From positions 1-6,057 of the forward strand of contig NZ_JAACKB010000071.1 in the NCBI RefSeq assembly GCF_010892395.1: DNA of 6,057 nt, given 5' to 3'. Below the pieces are notes generated by a model. That model saw nothing but the letters and a program-made list of their open reading frames with translations. It was not told the origin of the DNA and made no database searches. Each line of letters starts with the position of its first letter. Position 1 is the stretch's first letter. Origin of the DNA: Sulfurovum sp. bin170. Lineage in GTDB: Bacteria; Campylobacterota; Campylobacteria; Campylobacterales; Sulfurovaceae. Shown piece after piece: positions 1 through 5,949 of the stretch. The translations under genes and the position numbers were made by a program.

Positions 1-20
1 TGCCAATGAATTAAAGATTT

Positions 21-45
21 AGACAAGGGAGTCCCTTGTCTCTAC
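21..45 (-). repeat. GTAG-type REP hairpin, unit 1
   Basis: Bases 21-30 (AGACAAGGGA) are perfectly complementary to 32-41 with a single G between them, giving a 10-bp palindrome. Read on the - strand, the hairpin is directly preceded by GTAG (bases 45-42). A GTAG or GGAG tetranucleotide at the 5' foot of a hairpin is the known signature of REP sequences recognised by RAYT (Y1-type TnpA_REP) transposases. No RAYT gene is in this window. The unit lies in opposite orientation to the next one. Confidence 0.65.
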
Positions 46-65
46 TGTTTTGAAATTGAAATATT

Positions 66-91
66 GTAGGGACAATGGCACTGCCTTGTCC
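66..91 (+). repeat. GTAG-type REP hairpin, unit 2
   Basis: GTAG at 66-69 is followed at once by a hairpin: 70-75 (GGACAA) pairs with 86-91, T76 bulges out, and 77-80 (GGCA) pairs with 82-85 around C81. The imperfect stem with a bulge is typical of REPs. It shares the GACAA/TTGTC stem core with unit 1 but runs the other way, so the two form a divergent pair with a 20-base spacer, comparable to the REPIN arrangement. Confidence 0.65.
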
Positions 92-113
92 TAATAAATT
101 CAATAACAATATT

Positions 114-153
114 CTTAATTCATTGGCATTGAGCTAAAGCCTCCGATTCCAAG
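114..153 (-). repeat. Left copy of the 40-bp inverted repeat flanking the gene block
   Basis: The reverse complement of these 40 bases matches 5565-5604 at 36 of 40 positions. The inner 18 bases (CAATGCCAATGAATTAAG) are identical; all four differences fall in the outer 22, which contains the GGCTTTAGC loop. Even identity inside and divergence outside suggests two parts: a transposon end, and half of a separate palindromic repeat into which it inserted. Confidence 0.8.
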
Positions 154-175
154 TAAATTTTGCAAAAAATTATTT

Positions 176-180
176 AAAGG
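176..180 (+). promoter_or_regulatory. Ribosome binding site of rpmE
   Basis: AAAGG, seven bases before the rpmE ATG, is a reasonable Shine-Dalgarno sequence and supports the start at 188. The transcription start is not evident: only about 34 bases separate the end of the repeat element from this rpmE start codon, so the promoter must lie partly in or next to the element. Confidence 0.6.
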
Positions 181-187
181 TACGAAG

Positions 188-385
188 ATGAGAAAAGATA
201 TACACCCAGACTATAAAGTTTGTGCGGTAGAGTGTGCTTGTGGAAACAAGTTTGAGGTTAGAACAGACAAAGAGAAGATGAATATTGATATCTGTAATGA
301 GTGTCATCCATTCTTTACAGGTTCTGAAAAAATTGTTGATGCTGCTGGTAGAATTGACAAATTTAAGAAAAAATACAATCTCTAA
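188..385 (+). CDS. rpmE: 50S ribosomal protein L31 (zinc-binding form)
   Basis: A 65-residue protein of the bacterial L31 family, a small component of the large ribosomal subunit that sits at the central protuberance and helps bridge the two subunits. The N-terminal MRKDIHP, the HPFFTG box at 40-45 and the [10 protein letters not shown] tail at about 54-63 are family hallmarks. Cysteines at 16, 18, 36 and 39 form the CxC...CxxC zinc site, so this is the C+ (zinc-containing) form rather than the zinc-free paralogue that some bacteria use under zinc starvation. Length is normal. The ATG is preceded by AAAGG. It is the first gene of the block; a REP hairpin follows the stop codon within ten bases and probably ends or attenuates its transcript before rsmI. 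Its upstream region is occupied by the MITE-like element, so its promoter may have been altered by that insertion (inference). Confidence 0.95.
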   Translation: MRKDIHPDYKVCAVECACGNKFEVRTDKEKMNIDICNECHPFFTGSEKIVDAAGRIDKFKKKYNL

Positions 386-390
386 TGAAT

Positions 391-423
391 GTAGGGGTAG
401 ACCCATGTGTCTACCCTCTTTTT
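391..423 (+). terminator. GTAG REP unit 3, acting as likely rpmE terminator
   Basis: GTAG at 391-394 is followed by a hairpin with a perfect 8-bp stem (395-402 GGGTAGAC with 409-416) and a 6-base loop, then TCTTTTT at 417-423. The hairpin plus T-run has the form of a rho-independent terminator; the GTAG foot shows that it is also a third REP of the class found at 21-45 and 66-91. REPs working as terminators between genes is well documented in other bacteria. It lies between the rpmE stop and the rsmI start, so it may uncouple the two. Confidence 0.6.
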
Positions 424-430
424 AAATCCC

Positions 431-1240
431 ATGTTAAAATTTATCCCTACGCCTATAGGCAACCCTCAAGACATTACTATCCGAGCTTTAAGAGAGTTTG
501 AAAAAGCTACGCTATTTTTATGTGAAGATACCCGCGAAACCAAGAGATTGTTACGCATCCTAGAAGAACGATTTGAGTTCTCCTATCCTGATGCTGAGTT
601 TATATCTTTTCATGAACATAATGGAGCAGAGAGATTGATTCAAATTGCAAAACGCTTACAAGATGAAGAGGTGGTTTTCGTAAGTGATGCAGGAATGCCT
701 GTTATCTCTGACCCTGGACAGATACTAGTTGAGTATTGTCAAAACAGTAACATCGAATATGATGTTTTACCAGGGGCTAGTGCCGTGACTACAGCCTATG
801 CTGCTTCTGGATTCAAAAATGGAAAGTTTAACTTTTTTGCCTTCTTACCTCACAAAGGAAGGAGTAGAACTTCTATGCTTACAGAAGTTATGAACAGCTC
901 CACAGACACAGTTCTCTATGAGTCTCCTCATCGTATCTTAAAACTTATAGAGGAGATAACTGCTCTTGATGAGAGTAGAGAGCTATTTTTTGCTAAGGAG
1001 TTGAGTAAAAAGTTTCAAAACTACTACAGAGGAACTGCTAAAGAGATTTTGAAAAAGTTTGAAACTATCAACTCTAAAGGTGAATGGGTGGTGGTGATAG
1101 AAGCGAAACAGAGCGAACATAAAGCACTATATTTAGAGGATATCTTATCAATAGATATGGCTCCAAAAGTAAAAGCAAAACTTTTATCAAAAATAACAGA
1201 TAAAACTACAAAAGAGTGGTATACAGAACTTATCTCTTAA
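431..1240 (+). CDS. rsmI: 16S rRNA (cytidine1402-2'-O)-methyltransferase RsmI
   Basis: A 269-residue member of the tetrapyrrole-methylase fold family that uses S-adenosylmethionine to methylate the ribose of C1402 in the decoding centre of 16S rRNA. Visible RsmI motifs: PTPIGN at 6-11 at the very N-terminus, CEDTRETKRLL at 31-41, SDAGMPVISDPG at 85-96, PGASA at 114-118, FAFLPHKG at 136-143, and YESPHR at 163-168, followed by the KELSK segment at about 189-193. Length is close to that of other RsmI proteins. The reading frame can be opened at a GTG at 407, adding eight residues, but RsmI proteins begin just before PTPIGN, and the GTG lies in the loop of the REP hairpin, so ATG 431 is chosen. 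Neither start has a clean exposed Shine-Dalgarno. The next gene begins 38 bases downstream, with its own promoter-like sequence. Confidence 0.93.
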   Translation: MLKFIPTPIGNPQDITIRALREFEKATLFLCEDTRETKRLLRILEERFEFSYPDAEFISFHEHNGAERLIQIAKRLQDEEVVFVSDAGMPVISDPGQILVEYCQNSNIEYDVLPGASAVTTAYAASGFKNGKFNFFAFLPHKGRSRTSMLTEVMNSSTDTVLYESPHRILKLIEEITALDESRELFFAKELSKKFQNYYRGTAKEILKKFETINSKGEWVVVIEAKQSEHKALYLEDILSIDMAPKVKAKLLSKITDKTTKEWYTELIS

Positions 1241-1263
1241 TTCTTTTCTAACAGCAAAATTTC

Positions 1264-1271
1264 GATAAAAT
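1264..1271 (+). promoter_or_regulatory. Candidate sigma-70 -10 element for rlmB and the genes after it
   Basis: GATAAAAT contains TAAAAT (1266-1271), five of six matches to TATAAT, in the short gap after rsmI. No -35 match is seen, but T-rich sequence lies upstream, as is common in Campylobacterota sigma-70 promoters. The expected start of transcription, six to seven bases downstream, would fall at or just before the rlmB ATG at 1279, giving a leaderless or nearly leaderless message; rlmB lacks a clear ribosome binding site, which fits. In AT-rich DNA such matches arise easily, so this is tentative. Confidence 0.35.
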
Positions 1272-1278
1272 CATCTTT

Positions 1279-1962
1279 ATGATTATTTATGGAAAACAAG
1301 TATGTCTTCATGCATTGAGTCAGCATGAGCCATCAGTAAAAACAGTATATATTGCTAAAAAAGGTATTTTACCTCAAAAACTTTATGATAAGTATAAGTC
1401 TCGCATAAAATTTTTGGAGAATAAATGGGCCCAGAGTATGGCAAAAGGTGGAAATCATCAAGGCATTTTGGTTGAGATGGAGGAATTTGCTCAATCGGAT
1501 TTAACTGCAATGAAACAGAATAGTTTTGTTCTAGTGCTTGATTCATTGACAGATACAGGAAACATCGGAGCCATTGTACGAACTGCTTATGCTCTAGGTG
1601 TTGATGGCATTATCGCTTCTGGTGTCAAAAGTCTCAATTTTGCTTCTATAGTAAGAACCAGTTCTGGAGCCTTACTTGATATGCCATTTGTTATAATACC
1701 AAATGTTTTAGATGTGATAAATGAACTCAAACAGGTGGATTTTAGGATATATGGTGCTTCAATGGGGGGTGCATCCATAAACTCCTGCAAATTTACTACT
1801 AAAAGGGTTTTACTCTTGGGTAGTGAGGGTGAGGGTATTTCAAAACGAGCTAAAAGCAAAATAGATGAGATAGTCTCTATAGAGATGCAACGAGAATTTG
1901 ATTCGCTCAATGTGAGTGCCGCCGCAGCAATATTAATAGATAGGATGAGATATGAAGTTTAG
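1279..1962 (+). CDS. rlmB: SpoU/TrmH-family rRNA 2'-O-methyltransferase, RlmB type
   Basis: A 227-residue SPOUT methyltransferase that moves a methyl group from S-adenosylmethionine to a ribose 2'-OH; RlmB itself makes Gm2251 in the peptidyl-transferase loop of 23S rRNA. The N-terminal MIIYGKQVCLHAL segment corresponds to the substrate-binding domain start (YGxxxVxxAL) of this subfamily. The three SpoU motifs are present: NIGAIVRTA at 95-103 with the catalytic-type Asn95 and Arg101, LLLGSEGEGIS at 178-188, and SLNVSAAAAI at 209-218, which form the trefoil-knot cofactor site. It is slightly shorter than typical RlmB (about 240-250), mainly in the N-terminal half. Family assignment is firm; the exact target nucleotide is inferred, as TrmH and other SpoU enzymes look alike. 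The last 11 bases overlap the next gene, implying translational coupling. Confidence 0.88.
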   Translation: MIIYGKQVCLHALSQHEPSVKTVYIAKKGILPQKLYDKYKSRIKFLENKWAQSMAKGGNHQGILVEMEEFAQSDLTAMKQNSFVLVLDSLTDTGNIGAIVRTAYALGVDGIIASGVKSLNFASIVRTSSGALLDMPFVIIPNVLDVINELKQVDFRIYGASMGGASINSCKFTTKRVLLLGSEGEGISKRAKSKIDEIVSIEMQREFDSLNVSAAAAILIDRMRYEV

Positions 1963-3022
1963 TGAATTATTGGGAAAAGAGGGTTTAACATCTGTTAGCG
2001 AAAGAACTAATATATCAATTGAAATTCTTGAAAGTTTAGTTGATAATAATTTTGAAGACCTTACGCGTGTTAAAGCTATGGGGTTTTTAAGTATATTAAA
2101 GCGTGAATACGACATGCCACTCGATGATTTAGAGAGTAGTATCAAAAACTATTTTGAAGAGCACAGTGATAATGATAACCAACCAATATTACTCTCTGCA
2201 GATAGAACAAAGAGGGATTCAGGTTTCTTGAAATGGCTTATTATATTTATTCTCTTAGGCGGACTTTGGTATCTATATAATAGTGATAAACTAGGCGGAA
2301 ATCTTAGTAATACAGAGAATAGAGAAAATGAACTAAAGGATAGTGAAGTTCTACAGAGTAGTGTTAATGAAGAGGATGCAAAAGAGAGTGTTGTAATTAA
2401 AGATGCTGAAAATGAAGATGAGATAAAAGTTGAGATTCAAACAACAGAAACAACTCAAGTAACAGAAGAGAAAAGTATCGACGAAAATGAATCAAATAAC
2501 AGTGTAGCGGCTGAGTCTAGCACGGTAATAGAGAGTATTGAAGATAAAGTTGAAGAGAATATCACTGTTAGTCTAAATAGTGCAGAAGATAATAAAGAGA
2601 TAGAGAGTAATAAAACTACGACTGAAAAGAGTATTGCTGAAGAGACTACAGATGAAATTGTAGATGAAGCTATTGAGACTAATGTCGAGACTGCTTCTGA
2701 TAATATTATTGTTGAGGGGGAAGAGAAAGCAGAGATAATCTATAATGTAACTGTTAACCCAAGAGTAAACTTATGGTTCGGTTTTATCAACTTGGATACA
2801 AAAGGACGAAAAGAGTTTATCACAACAGAATCAACACCAATTGATGTGGGAGAGCAGCGATGGGTACTAATAACAGGGCATGGTCGCCTCTCTGTTGCTT
2901 CTGACCTAGAAACACTTGAGATAAATGATAGTTCCAAACACTACTTTTATATAGACAGCAACGAGATGAGAGAGATAAGTCGTTCAGAATTCAAAGCACT
3001 TAATGATGGAAAGGGTTGGTAA
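1952..3022 (+). CDS. RodZ-like bitopic membrane protein (HTH domain, one TM helix, acidic linker, C-terminal beta-type domain)
   Basis: A 356-residue protein with four parts. Residues about 11-67 read like the cytoplasmic helix-turn-helix domain of RodZ: ERTNI at 17-21, LExL at 26-29 followed by F34 and L37, and the GFL triplet at 44-46, in the spacing seen in RodZ proteins. A basic stretch (DRTKR at 84-88) precedes a single membrane helix at about 91-109, so the N-terminus is predicted inside and the rest in the periplasm. Residues about 112-262 are a low-complexity linker rich in Glu, Ser, Thr, Asn and Asp. Residues about 263-345, with LWFGF at 274-278 and ITGHGRLSV at 307-315, look like a folded beta domain, as in RodZ (DUF4115). 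RodZ links MreB to the wall-synthesis machinery in rod-shaped cells; that role here is inference. AGGA at 1942-1945 supports the ATG, which overlaps rlmB; the stop shares one base with the next start. I recall an unannotated membrane protein at this position in C. jejuni. Confidence 0.72.
   Translation: MKFSELLGKEGLTSVSERTNISIEILESLVDNNFEDLTRVKAMGFLSILKREYDMPLDDLESSIKNYFEEHSDNDNQPILLSADRTKRDSGFLKWLIIFILLGGLWYLYNSDKLGGNLSNTENRENELKDSEVLQSSVNEEDAKESVVIKDAENEDEIKVEIQTTETTQVTEEKSIDENESNNSVAAESSTVIESIEDKVEENITVSLNSAEDNKEIESNKTTTEKSIAEETTDEIVDEAIETNVETASDNIIVEGEEKAEIIYNVTVNPRVNLWFGFINLDTKGRKEFITTESTPIDVGEQRWVLITGHGRLSVASDLETLEINDSSKHYFYIDSNEMREISRSEFKALNDGKGW
3008..3015 (+). promoter_or_regulatory. 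Ribosome binding site that fixes the aminotransferase start
   Basis: GGAAAGGG lies six bases before ATG 3022 and within the last codons of the upstream gene. An upstream TTG at 3016 is in frame but sits only one base after this site, too close to be used, so ATG 3022 is the start. Confidence 0.65.
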
Positions 3023-4254
3023 TGTTTGAAGAGATTCAATTTGATAAGATAAATAGACTACCAAAGTACATCTTTGCAGAGATAAATGATTTGAAGATGG
3101 CAGAGAGAAGAGCAGGTAAAGATATTATCGACTTCTCAATGGGAAATCCAGATGCTAGAACTCCTCAACCGATTATTGATAAACTATGTGAGACAGCTCA
3201 ACGAGATAAAACTCATGGTTATAGTGCGAGTAAAGGTATCTATAAACTTAGACTTGCAATGACAAAATGGTATAAGAGAAAATACAATGTTGATTTAGAC
3301 CCTAATAGTGAAGTGGTTGCAACTATGGGAAGCAAAGAGGGGTATGTACACTTAGTTCAAGCTATCTCCAACCCAGGTGATGTAGCAATTGTCCCTGACC
3401 CTACCTATCCAATTCACTCACAGGCTTTTATCCTAGCAGGAGCCAATGTTGAGAAGATGGAGTTAAAGTTTAATGAAGAGACATTTGAACTGGATGAAGA
3501 GGCATTTATAGAAGATGTAAAAGAGGCCTTGGATAACTCTCTGCCTCGTGCAAAATTTTTAATATTGAACTTTCCTCATAATCCAACAACAGTTACAGTA
3601 ACTCCTGAATTTTATCAAAGAGTTGTAGCCTTGGCAAAAGAGGAGAGATTTTATATTATCTCTGATATTGCTTATGCAGACATTACTTTTGATGGATATA
3701 AGACACCATCTATTTTAGAGGTAGAGGGGGCAAAAGATGTAGCTGTAGAGGCCTATACTCTATCAAAATCTTATAATATGGCAGGTTGGCGTGTTGGTTT
3801 TGTTGTTGGGAACAAAAAACTTGTTGGGGCTTTAGAGAGTATCAAATCATGGTTAGATTATGGTATGTTTACCCCTATCCAAGTAGCAGCTACCGTAGCA
3901 CTTGATGAGCATGGTTATGTACCAGAGGAGCAGATAATACCTCGCTACCTAAAACGAAGAGATGTGATGTTAGAGTCGTTTGCCAATGCAGGTTGGAAGA
4001 TGGGAAAACCGAGTGCTAGTATGTTTATTTGGGGTAAGATTCCAGAAATCTGTAGAGATATGGGTAGCATGGAGTTCTCAAAGAGACTGCTTGTAGAGGC
4101 TGGTGTGGCTGTGAGTCCAGGGATTGGCTTTGGTAAGTATGGTGACCAGTATGTGCGAATTGCTCTTATTGAGAATGAGAATAGAATACGACAAGCGGCT
4201 AGAAATATCAAAAAATTTATAAAGAAAATAGAAGCAGAAAAATTAAAGGGGTAG
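3022..4254 (+). CDS. alaC: AlaC-type PLP-dependent aminotransferase (alanine or LL-diaminopimelate-type)
   Basis: A 410-residue fold-type I, class I/II aminotransferase. It follows E. coli AlaC (glutamate-pyruvate transaminase) closely along its length: FDKINRLPKYIFAEINDLK near the N-terminus, IIDFSMGNPD, THGYSASKGI, GSKEG, DPTYPIH, NFPHNPT at 183-189, SDIAYADI at 214-221, SKSYNMAGWR at 248-257 and SPGIGFGKYGD at 365-375. Lys249 should bind pyridoxal phosphate, Asp215 and Tyr218 contact the cofactor, Arg257 its phosphate, and Arg379 the substrate carboxylate. AlaC makes alanine from pyruvate and glutamate; databases often label Campylobacterota relatives LL-diaminopimelate or aspartate aminotransferase, and the hom neighbour would fit an aspartate-family role. 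The family is certain, the substrate is not. Its start shares a base with the preceding stop, and hom begins five bases after its own stop. Confidence 0.88.
   Translation: MFEEIQFDKINRLPKYIFAEINDLKMAERRAGKDIIDFSMGNPDARTPQPIIDKLCETAQRDKTHGYSASKGIYKLRLAMTKWYKRKYNVDLDPNSEVVATMGSKEGYVHLVQAISNPGDVAIVPDPTYPIHSQAFILAGANVEKMELKFNEETFELDEEAFIEDVKEALDNSLPRAKFLILNFPHNPTTVTVTPEFYQRVVALAKEERFYIISDIAYADITFDGYKTPSILEVEGAKDVAVEAYTLSKSYNMAGWRVGFVVGNKKLVGALESIKSWLDYGMFTPIQVAATVALDEHGYVPEEQIIPRYLKRRDVMLESFANAGWKMGKPSASMFIWGKIPEICRDMGSMEFSKRLLVEAGVAVSPGIGFGKYGDQYVRIALIENENRIRQAARNIKKFIKKIEAEKLKG
4245..4251 (+). promoter_or_regulatory. Ribosome binding site of hom
   Basis: AAAGGGG at the end of the aminotransferase gene lies eight bases before ATG 4260 and five before an in-frame GTG at 4257. 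The spacing favours the ATG, giving a protein that begins MIKVGILGVG. Confidence 0.6.
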
Positions 4255-4259
4255 AAGTG

Positions 4260-5525
4260 ATGATAAAAGTTGGAATATTGGGTGTTGGTACAGTTGGGGC
4301 GAGTGTTGCAAATATTTTAGAGGAAAATGCAGATATTATAGAGGCTAGAGCAGGTAAAAAAATCGTGGTAAAACACGGTGTGGTTAAAAATCTCTCAAAA
4401 GATAGAGGGGTCAATATTCCACTATCTGACAATGTCGATGATATTCTAAATGACCCAGAGATAGATATTGTGGTGGAGCTTATGGGTGGAGTCGAGAAGC
4501 CCTATGCTGTAGTCAAAAAAGCGTTGGAGAGTGGCAAAGCAGTTGTGACAGCAAACAAAGCACTTCTAGCATATCACCGTTATGAACTTCAAGAGATTGC
4601 AGGTGATACTCCACTGATGTATGAGGCTAGTACAGCAGGTGGTATCCCTATTATCGGTGCGATGAGAAATGGTTTGACTGCTAATCACATTGAGTCCATT
4701 CAAGGTATTATGAATGGAACAACCAACTATATGTTGACCAAAATGATAAATGAGGGTGCTAAGTATGATGAGATACTTAAAGAGGCTCAAGATTTGGGCT
4801 ATGCCGAGGCTGACCCAACATTTGATGTAGGTGGATTTGATGCTTCTCACAAACTGCTCATCTTGGCAAGTATCGCTTATGGAATAGATGCCAAACCAGA
4901 GGATATTCTGATAGAGGGGATAGAGAATATCACCCAAACAGATGTAACCTTTGCAAAAGAGTTTGGATATGAGATAAAACTGCTTGGAATCGCCAAAAAA
5001 GTTGAAAATGGTGTAGAGCTTAGAGTGCATCCAACTATGATAAGCCAAAATAGCATGATAGCCAAAGTAGATGGTGTCATGAATGCGGTCTCTGTAGTAG
5101 GTGATAGAGTAGGTGAGACAATGTACTATGGTGCGGGAGCTGGTGGTGATGCTACAGCTTCTGCTGTTATTGCTGATATAGTTGATATAGTCCGTGGAAA
5201 CCATGGTCCAATGCTAGGATATAAAAAAGGTTTAGAGGGTAGTGGATTAGAGCTTCTTCCTGAAGAGGAGATAGTGACAAACTATTATCTAAGAATGGAG
5301 GTAGATGACCAGTCTGGGGTACTAGCTTCTATCACTAGAGAGCTTGAAAAGTTTAATATCTCAATAGAGTCTATGCTACAGAAACCTCACTCTAATGATG
5401 AGAGAGTTAAGTTGCTCTTTACTACCCATAAGTGTCAAGAGGCTAAGATTCAGGAGGCTATGGTTGTGTTGAAAAAGCTTGACTGTATCTATGGTGAGAT
5501 TGCTATGATGAGGATTGAGAAGTAA
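4260..5525 (+). CDS. hom: Homoserine dehydrogenase with C-terminal ACT domain
   Basis: A 421-residue cytoplasmic enzyme that reduces aspartate semialdehyde to homoserine with NAD(P)H, the branch step toward threonine and methionine. The Rossmann site GVGTVG is at 8-13; VVTANKAL at 95-102 carries the conserved Lys100; the substrate and catalytic region runs through EASTAGGIPI at 122-131, MNGTTNYML at 151-159 and GYAEADPTFD at 180-189, with Glu183, Asp194 and Lys198 matching the catalytic set known in yeast homoserine dehydrogenase. Residues about 342-407 (YYLRMEVDDQSGVLASIT and onward) form an ACT domain, which in this family usually mediates feedback inhibition by threonine. Length is typical for the monofunctional, ACT-bearing form; no aspartokinase is fused. 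It is the last gene of the operon; no clear terminator follows, and only 39 unique bases separate its stop from the mobile-element repeat. Confidence 0.96.
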   Translation: MIKVGILGVGTVGASVANILEENADIIEARAGKKIVVKHGVVKNLSKDRGVNIPLSDNVDDILNDPEIDIVVELMGGVEKPYAVVKKALESGKAVVTANKALLAYHRYELQEIAGDTPLMYEASTAGGIPIIGAMRNGLTANHIESIQGIMNGTTNYMLTKMINEGAKYDEILKEAQDLGYAEADPTFDVGGFDASHKLLILASIAYGIDAKPEDILIEGIENITQTDVTFAKEFGYEIKLLGIAKKVENGVELRVHPTMISQNSMIAKVDGVMNAVSVVGDRVGETMYYGAGAGGDATASAVIADIVDIVRGNHGPMLGYKKGLEGSGLELLPEEEIVTNYYLRMEVDDQSGVLASITRELEKFNISIESMLQKPHSNDERVKLLFTTHKCQEAKIQEAMVVLKKLDCIYGEIAMMRIEK

Positions 5526-5564
5526 AAATAGAGATGCTTCATATTTGATGAAAAGTAGTTTACA

Positions 5565-5604
5565 CTTGGAACCGATGGCTTTAGCCCAATGCCAATGAAT
5601 TAAG
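5565..5604 (+). repeat. Right copy of the 40-bp inverted repeat, end of the IS4-like remnant
   Basis: This is the inverse of 114-153 with 36 of 40 identical positions. The inner 18 bases (5587-5604) lie 11 bases from the transposase stop codon and so are in the right place for the terminal inverted repeat of that IS. The outer part holds GGCT-TT-AGCC (5577-5586), the centre of a palindrome whose second half is missing here because the IS sequence begins just after the loop. Confidence 0.8.
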
Positions 5605-5615
5605 CCCAAACCCAC

Positions 5616-5949
5616 CTAAAAACCAGCCTTTTTAGAGACAGGAAACTTAGTAGAAGAGTGCTTCTTCCTCTCAAAGCTTCTGTCGGGTTTTATGGGCAGT
5701 AAATTTCCAATAATCTCATCCTCAATCATCTGATATATCTTCTCTTCACGAACATTTTTTTGAAACATTAAGACTAAGCTGTTTTTCATACAACCAATAG
5801 AGAAACTCTTGTTAAGTTGATAGAGATATTTTCGTTCTTTAGCTTGATTATACAAAGAGACTCTCTCTTCCATTACATCATTCATAACCAAAGAGCAGAT
5901 ATTGTTGTTGGCTCATACCAACCTCAGAGGTCTCACAGAAAAATAGTAA
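5616..5949 (-). pseudogene. C-terminal remnant of an IS4-like (DDE) transposase, frameshifted and truncated
   Basis: On the - strand, a frame ending at 5616 encodes about 90 residues ending KKAGF. Its SFSIGCMKNSLVLM segment and PIKPDRSFERKK tail resemble the C-terminal end of IS4-family DDE transposases (the basic PxRPxRSxxR tail). The frame is closed by TGA at 5913-5915. A second frame from 5949 to 5889 encodes SQQQYLLFGY, which resembles the stretch just before, so the two pieces appear joined by a frameshift near 5886-5892; this second frame is in turn stopped by TAA at 5950-5952. About 110 of the several hundred residues expected remain, with no catalytic DDE part. The shared 18-bp end at 5587-5604 marks the IS border. 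The family call comes from pattern memory only; the fragment is surely not a working transposase. Confidence 0.6.

Larger units (their letters stand above)
1..153. mobile_element. MITE-like non-autonomous element carrying a REP pair (left end may lie outside the window)
   Basis: The first 14 bases (TGCCAATGAATTAA) are the exact reverse complement of 115-128, so the stretch 1-128 has the form of a small transposon with terminal inverted repeats and no reading frame inside. Two hairpins of the GTAG REP type fill the interior (21-45 and 66-91), pointing away from each other. Bases 114-131 match, in inverse orientation, the end of the IS4-like remnant at 5587-5604 exactly, which suggests that the small element was or is moved by that transposase family. 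The weaker similarity continues to 153. Because the window begins inside the repeat, the true left boundary and any target duplication cannot be seen. Small size, inverted termini and no gene fit a MITE; an alternative is a REP cluster that merely landed between two IS ends. Confidence 0.6.

Noticed and set aside
1..153. CRISPR array or riboswitch reading of the repeated hairpins before rpmE
   Set aside because: There is no regular direct repeat and spacer pattern, and the GTAG feet with inverted ends explain the structure better as REPs within a mobile element.
129..159. TTGAGC and TAAATT as -35 and -10 of an rpmE promoter
   Set aside because: The spacing is 19 bases and both boxes match poorly; in such AT-rich sequence this is not better than chance.
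407..430. GTG 407 as the annotated start of rsmI
   Set aside because: The eight extra residues are encoded by repeat sequence and lie ahead of the normal RsmI N-terminus, which begins just before PTPIGN at ATG 431.
1587..1910. A 107-codon open frame on the - strand inside rlmB
   Set aside because: It is antisense to the SpoU motifs, lacks a ribosome binding site and has no family features.
4566..5204. A 212-codon open frame on the - strand inside hom
   Set aside because: It lies opposite a well-supported homoserine dehydrogenase frame, its product has no recognisable motif, and its composition is that of an antisense shadow.
5538..5555. TTCAT/ATGAA inverted repeat after hom as a terminator
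   Set aside because: The stem is only five weak pairs and no T-run follows, so it does not meet the form of a rho-independent terminator.
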